NCBI RefSeq assembly: GCF_018881905.1 | Contig: NZ_JACVPM010000007.1 | Coordinates: 1 to 34,421, forward strand | Direction of reading: 5' to 3' | DNA from: Polynucleobacter sp. MG-27-Goln-C1 | GTDB lineage: Bacteria > Pseudomonadota > Gammaproteobacteria > Burkholderiales > Burkholderiaceae | DNA length: 34,421 nucleotides | Shown here: positions 32,151-34,421 of the stretch, in pieces | How the letters are laid out: each line of letters starts with the position of its first letter | How positions within the stretch are numbered: the stretch's first letter is position 1 | Notes under the pieces: generated by a model | The model's database searches: none | The model's input: only the letters and a program-made list of their open reading frames with translations | Told to the model about the DNA's origin: nothing | Translations under genes and position numbers: made by a program

Positions 32151-32306
32151 TTAGCATGGAGTGAGATTGGACAGGCATTGGCCGGATTGAGTCATCTGAG
32201 TCAGTTTGAGCAATTGGGCACTATTCGACCCTACACGGCCCTTGGAAAATCGCAAAGCAAAAACTGCATCTTCTTCGTTGAAGGATTTGCCTTGAAATCC
32301 CAGCAT
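32151..32306 (-). CDS. Weak small ORF, 51 aa
   Basis: MLGFQGKSFNEEDAVFALRF and the following KGRVGSNSAQLLK look protein-like, and the frame is open a few codons further upstream, but there is no Shine-Dalgarno and no recognised family. It may be the tail of a decayed gene. The rest of 32099-32379 shows nothing else. Confidence 0.2.
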   Translation of the reverse strand: MLGFQGKSFNEEDAVFALRFSKGRVGSNSAQLLKLTQMTQSGQCLSNLTPC

Positions 32307-32379
32307 TTTGCTGAAAGAAGCCTTTTAATATGTCAAACGTTGGAAATTTGTTTATTGGGCCCCATCCAAACCTACCCTA

Positions 32380-32700
32380 TTACGACCTCTCCAAACGGGT
32401 CACAGAATTGATTTTTGGCGCATATAACTTTGACATCTCGTTGAAAAAATCAATGTATAAAGTTGGTGAGATATTGAATATCTCAGAATTGAGTTGATCG
32501 TAGGATCTTCTGTTTCTTTGCACACCTCTTGACTGACAATTTTCAAGAACGCTTTTATAGTCATTAATAAAGTTAGAGCTACTAGAAGCTCCAAGCAATA
32601 GACTCAACCAAATACTTTGCATCTGAAAAGCAGACTTCTGAATCTCAAAAATCATACTTAGTGGATCTGCAGCATGTGATTTAAATGCATTTTCAACCAT
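32380..32700 (-). CDS. Hypothetical protein, 106 aa
   Basis: Not recognised. It begins MVENAFKSHAADPLSMIFEI, contains a mildly hydrophobic amphipathic stretch (IWLSLLLGASSSSNFI) and ends with basic residues. GGGG lies 7 nt before the ATG. A helical, Gln/Ser-rich N-terminal half could recall phasin-like proteins, but I cannot support that. Low coding confidence. Confidence 0.4.
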   Translation of the reverse strand: MVENAFKSHAADPLSMIFEIQKSAFQMQSIWLSLLLGASSSSNFINDYKSVLENCQSRGVQRNRRSYDQLNSEIFNISPTLYIDFFNEMSKLYAPKINSVTRLERS

Positions 32701-32946
32701 CTCAATACCCCACTCTCTCTATTTTCATTTCCAATAAAAAGTGCCATCTGAATTTTCTGAACCTAAATCAAACGCTATGAAACCCAACTCTTGAAGCGCT
32801 TCATTGACGGCTTAATATCTGTTCAATCATTTACCAATTCAATTTATAAAAAACATCACTCATGTAGATTGTTAGCGCTGATAAATCAGCCAATTTGACC
32901 TAAGTGCAACTCTAGCTTCATGTTAGACGAACTGCCACCGCATTCT

Positions 32947-32960
32947 TTGATTTAAATCAA
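32947..32960. promoter_or_regulatory. Possible FNR box 5 (TTGAT TTAA ATCAA)
   Basis: A perfect match to the FNR consensus, 10 bp past the HD-GYP stop and about 250 bp before the ORF at 32700. A second palindrome, GCTGAT-AA-ATCAGC, lies at 32877-32890. The gap 32701-32969 has no gene. The position is unusual, so function is uncertain. Confidence 0.4.
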
Positions 32961-32969
32961 ATATGCTCA

Positions 32970-34277
32970 TTAATCTTTGTGGGCTTCGTAAATAAGCTTA
33001 AACGCATCCATTTCGCACACTAAAGCATCAATGATTCTTGGGTCAAACTGAGAACCGCTCAATTTCAGAAGCTCATCACATGCCTCTTCGTGCGTCCAAG
33101 GCTCTTTGTATATTCTCCGGCTGACTAAAGCGTCGTAGACATCAGCCACAGCCATAATGCGGGCAGATAAAGGGATGGATTCACCTTTTAACCCATGAGG
33201 ATAGCCGGTACCATCCCAGCGCTCGTGGTGACCTCCAGCAATTTCAATCGCATGTTGCAAGAAGCTAGGTAGATCAGAAAATCTTTCTTTGACGGTGACC
33301 AATATTGACTCACCAATAGATGCATGGGTCTTCATCACCTCCCACTCCTCTGGGCTCAGTTTGCCAGGCTTATTCAGAATTGCGTCTGGAATGCCAACCT
33401 TCCCAATGTCATGTAATGGTGCAGCGCGGTAGAGATCTTTTATCCGCACATCGGTTAAAAATTCTGCGTAATGCCCCATAGATTGAAGTTGTTGCGCAAT
33501 CACTCTTACATACTTTGATGTTCTAACAATATGATTCCCTGTCTCGTTATCTCGCTTAGAAGCCAAGGTAGTCAAACTAGCAAGCAACGCCTCTTCAGTC
33601 TCGCCGATTTTTATCGTTTGCTTTCTAAGTAAATCTTTAAACATTTCAGACAAGCGAATAACCAAATAGAATAACTGCCGCAAAATTCCCAAAACCACAA
33701 TTCCAATTAAAGTCACTGTATTGATTGCGCCTGGGTCCCCAAGGCTTTCAGTGAATCCAGCAAATAGCGGTGGAATTCGCATTACCCATAGAATTGCAGA
33801 CGACAGGAAAAGCCAGGTCATCAACTCGATGTAACCATTTTTTAAAAGCCTGCTGGCACGTAAAGACATCCAGCTTGCAGCAAGCAAAGAAATGCTCCAT
33901 GCACCAGCAATAAAGGCTGGAGTTATGCGACCAGCGCTCGAGACCACTAAATACTGCAATAAAAATCCATAAGCGACACAAATCAATAGCAGGGCATATG
34001 GAAATCTTGCCTTCTGACTACCAATGAGGATCAGACTGTAACCAAATAGAATCGATGATGCTGTTGAGAGAGTATGTGCTATCGAGTAACTAAAGACTGC
34101 GGGGAGATAGGGTCGGAAGAGAATAAACCCAACGCTCAATGCCAATGCCAAAGAAGCAATAAACCAATATTTTGCCGATCGATCATTCTGCCCCCTATAA
34201 AGGAAAAGCATCAAAAAACCGACCGTTAAATTAACGATAATCGATATAAGATAAAGTGGCTCTACAGTTAAGTTCAT
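32970..34277 (-). CDS. 7TM-HD-GYP c-di-GMP phosphodiesterase
   Basis: A 435-aa inner-membrane enzyme. About seven hydrophobic segments (8-28, 38-56, 63-86, 94-112, 119-138, 150-172 and 186-208) form a membrane sensor. The HD-GYP domain (about 225-430) has the metal residues H289-D290 in LHDIGK, K293 and H350-H351 in GGHHERWDGTGYP with GYP at 358-360. ARIMAVADVYDALVSRR is the second metal region. All key residues are present, so hydrolysis of c-di-GMP to pGpG or GMP is expected. GGTGG lies 7 nt before the ATG. It stands alone; 34278-34421 upstream holds only a presumed promoter and a 12-bp palindrome at 34315-34326. Confidence 0.93.
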   Translation of the reverse strand: MNLTVEPLYLISIIVNLTVGFLMLFLYRGQNDRSAKYWFIASLALALSVGFILFRPYLPAVFSYSIAHTLSTASSILFGYSLILIGSQKARFPYALLLICVAYGFLLQYLVVSSAGRITPAFIAGAWSISLLAASWMSLRASRLLKNGYIELMTWLFLSSAILWVMRIPPLFAGFTESLGDPGAINTVTLIGIVVLGILRQLFYLVIRLSEMFKDLLRKQTIKIGETEEALLASLTTLASKRDNETGNHIVRTSKYVRVIAQQLQSMGHYAEFLTDVRIKDLYRAAPLHDIGKVGIPDAILNKPGKLSPEEWEVMKTHASIGESILVTVKERFSDLPSFLQHAIEIAGGHHERWDGTGYPHGLKGESIPLSARIMAVADVYDALVSRRIYKEPWTHEEACDELLKLSGSQFDPRIIDALVCEMDAFKLIYEAHKD

Positions 34278-34421
34278 ACTTAATCCACCCCGCCCTCAAG
34301 CTCCACCAGCATATGAATGATCATTCAACTACAAGATCAGTTTACGCCCGTAATTTAACTGTTGAATGGATTTCACGGGATTAATATTAAAGTTAATTGG
34401 AGTTAATGACGACTTATGGCC

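Noticed and set aside
32178..32411. Plus-strand 77-aa ORF
   Set aside because: No ribosome site, poor composition, and it overlaps the weak minus-strand frames.
1..34421. CRISPR array, toxin-antitoxin pair, prophage or complete insertion sequence
   Set aside because: No regularly spaced direct repeats, no transposase or integrase, and no recognisable toxin-antitoxin pair were found on either strand.

Overview
The window looks like chromosomal DNA of a free-living betaproteobacterium, most likely Polynucleobacter or a close Burkholderiaceae relative. This rests on protein character (FumC, FeSOD, TrxC, Ohr, a 4-Cys FNR, DUF2789, DUF5670), moderate-to-low GC, tight packing and many small stress genes. 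The genus is inferred from recognition, not from a database search.

Region 1 (about 0.4-11.2 kb) is a Wsp-like chemosensory system. On the minus strand, cheR with TPR repeats, a fused double CheW, an MCP, a hybrid CheA-REC kinase and cheB form one operon. Diverging from it are metK and a REC-PAS-GGDEF-EAL protein whose GGDEF is degenerate and whose EAL looks intact. The likely output is therefore c-di-GMP breakdown, unlike WspR, which makes c-di-GMP. Region 2 (11.3-13.2 kb) holds a small coiled-coil ORF and a Cache-GGDEF cyclase. Region 3 (13.2-19.9 kb) is a stress and stationary-phase block: Usp, MFS permease, RNB exoribonuclease, NAD(P)H:FMN reductase, ferritin-like protein, FumC, DUF2789 and FeSOD.

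Region 4 (19.9-26.0 kb) looks like an FNR regulon. A 4-Cys FNR regulator is encoded at its right end. Perfect TTGAT-N4-ATCAA boxes occur in pairs in two divergent intergenic regions. One pair lies between a periplasmic/membrane/SodB set and a 72-aa ORF, YceI, Ohr, TrxC and SemiSWEET set. The other lies between a Usp and a small ORF. The latter gap also holds a striking RNA-like element: a three-way junction followed directly by a tRNA-shaped domain that has good acceptor, D and T arms but no usable anticodon arm.

Region 5 (26-29.4 kb) has a two-gene exopolysaccharide module (PgaC-like GT2 and an outer-membrane barrel), then a BON lipoprotein and a DUF5670 membrane peptide. Region 6 (29.4-30.1 kb) is a scar: a decayed tRNA-Lys, a terminator, about 285 bp of stem-rich non-coding DNA and a remnant ORF with two copies of a TR-x-x-W...AY...AHM repeat. 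Region 7 (30.1-34.3 kb) has a BLUF photoreceptor directly downstream of a Cache-GGDEF cyclase interrupted by one in-frame amber codon, some weak ORFs and a 7TM HD-GYP phosphodiesterase.

Four c-di-GMP enzymes, a chemosensory array, a blue-light sensor and an exopolysaccharide synthase in 34 kb suggest a surface or biofilm control locus beside an oxygen and redox stress locus.
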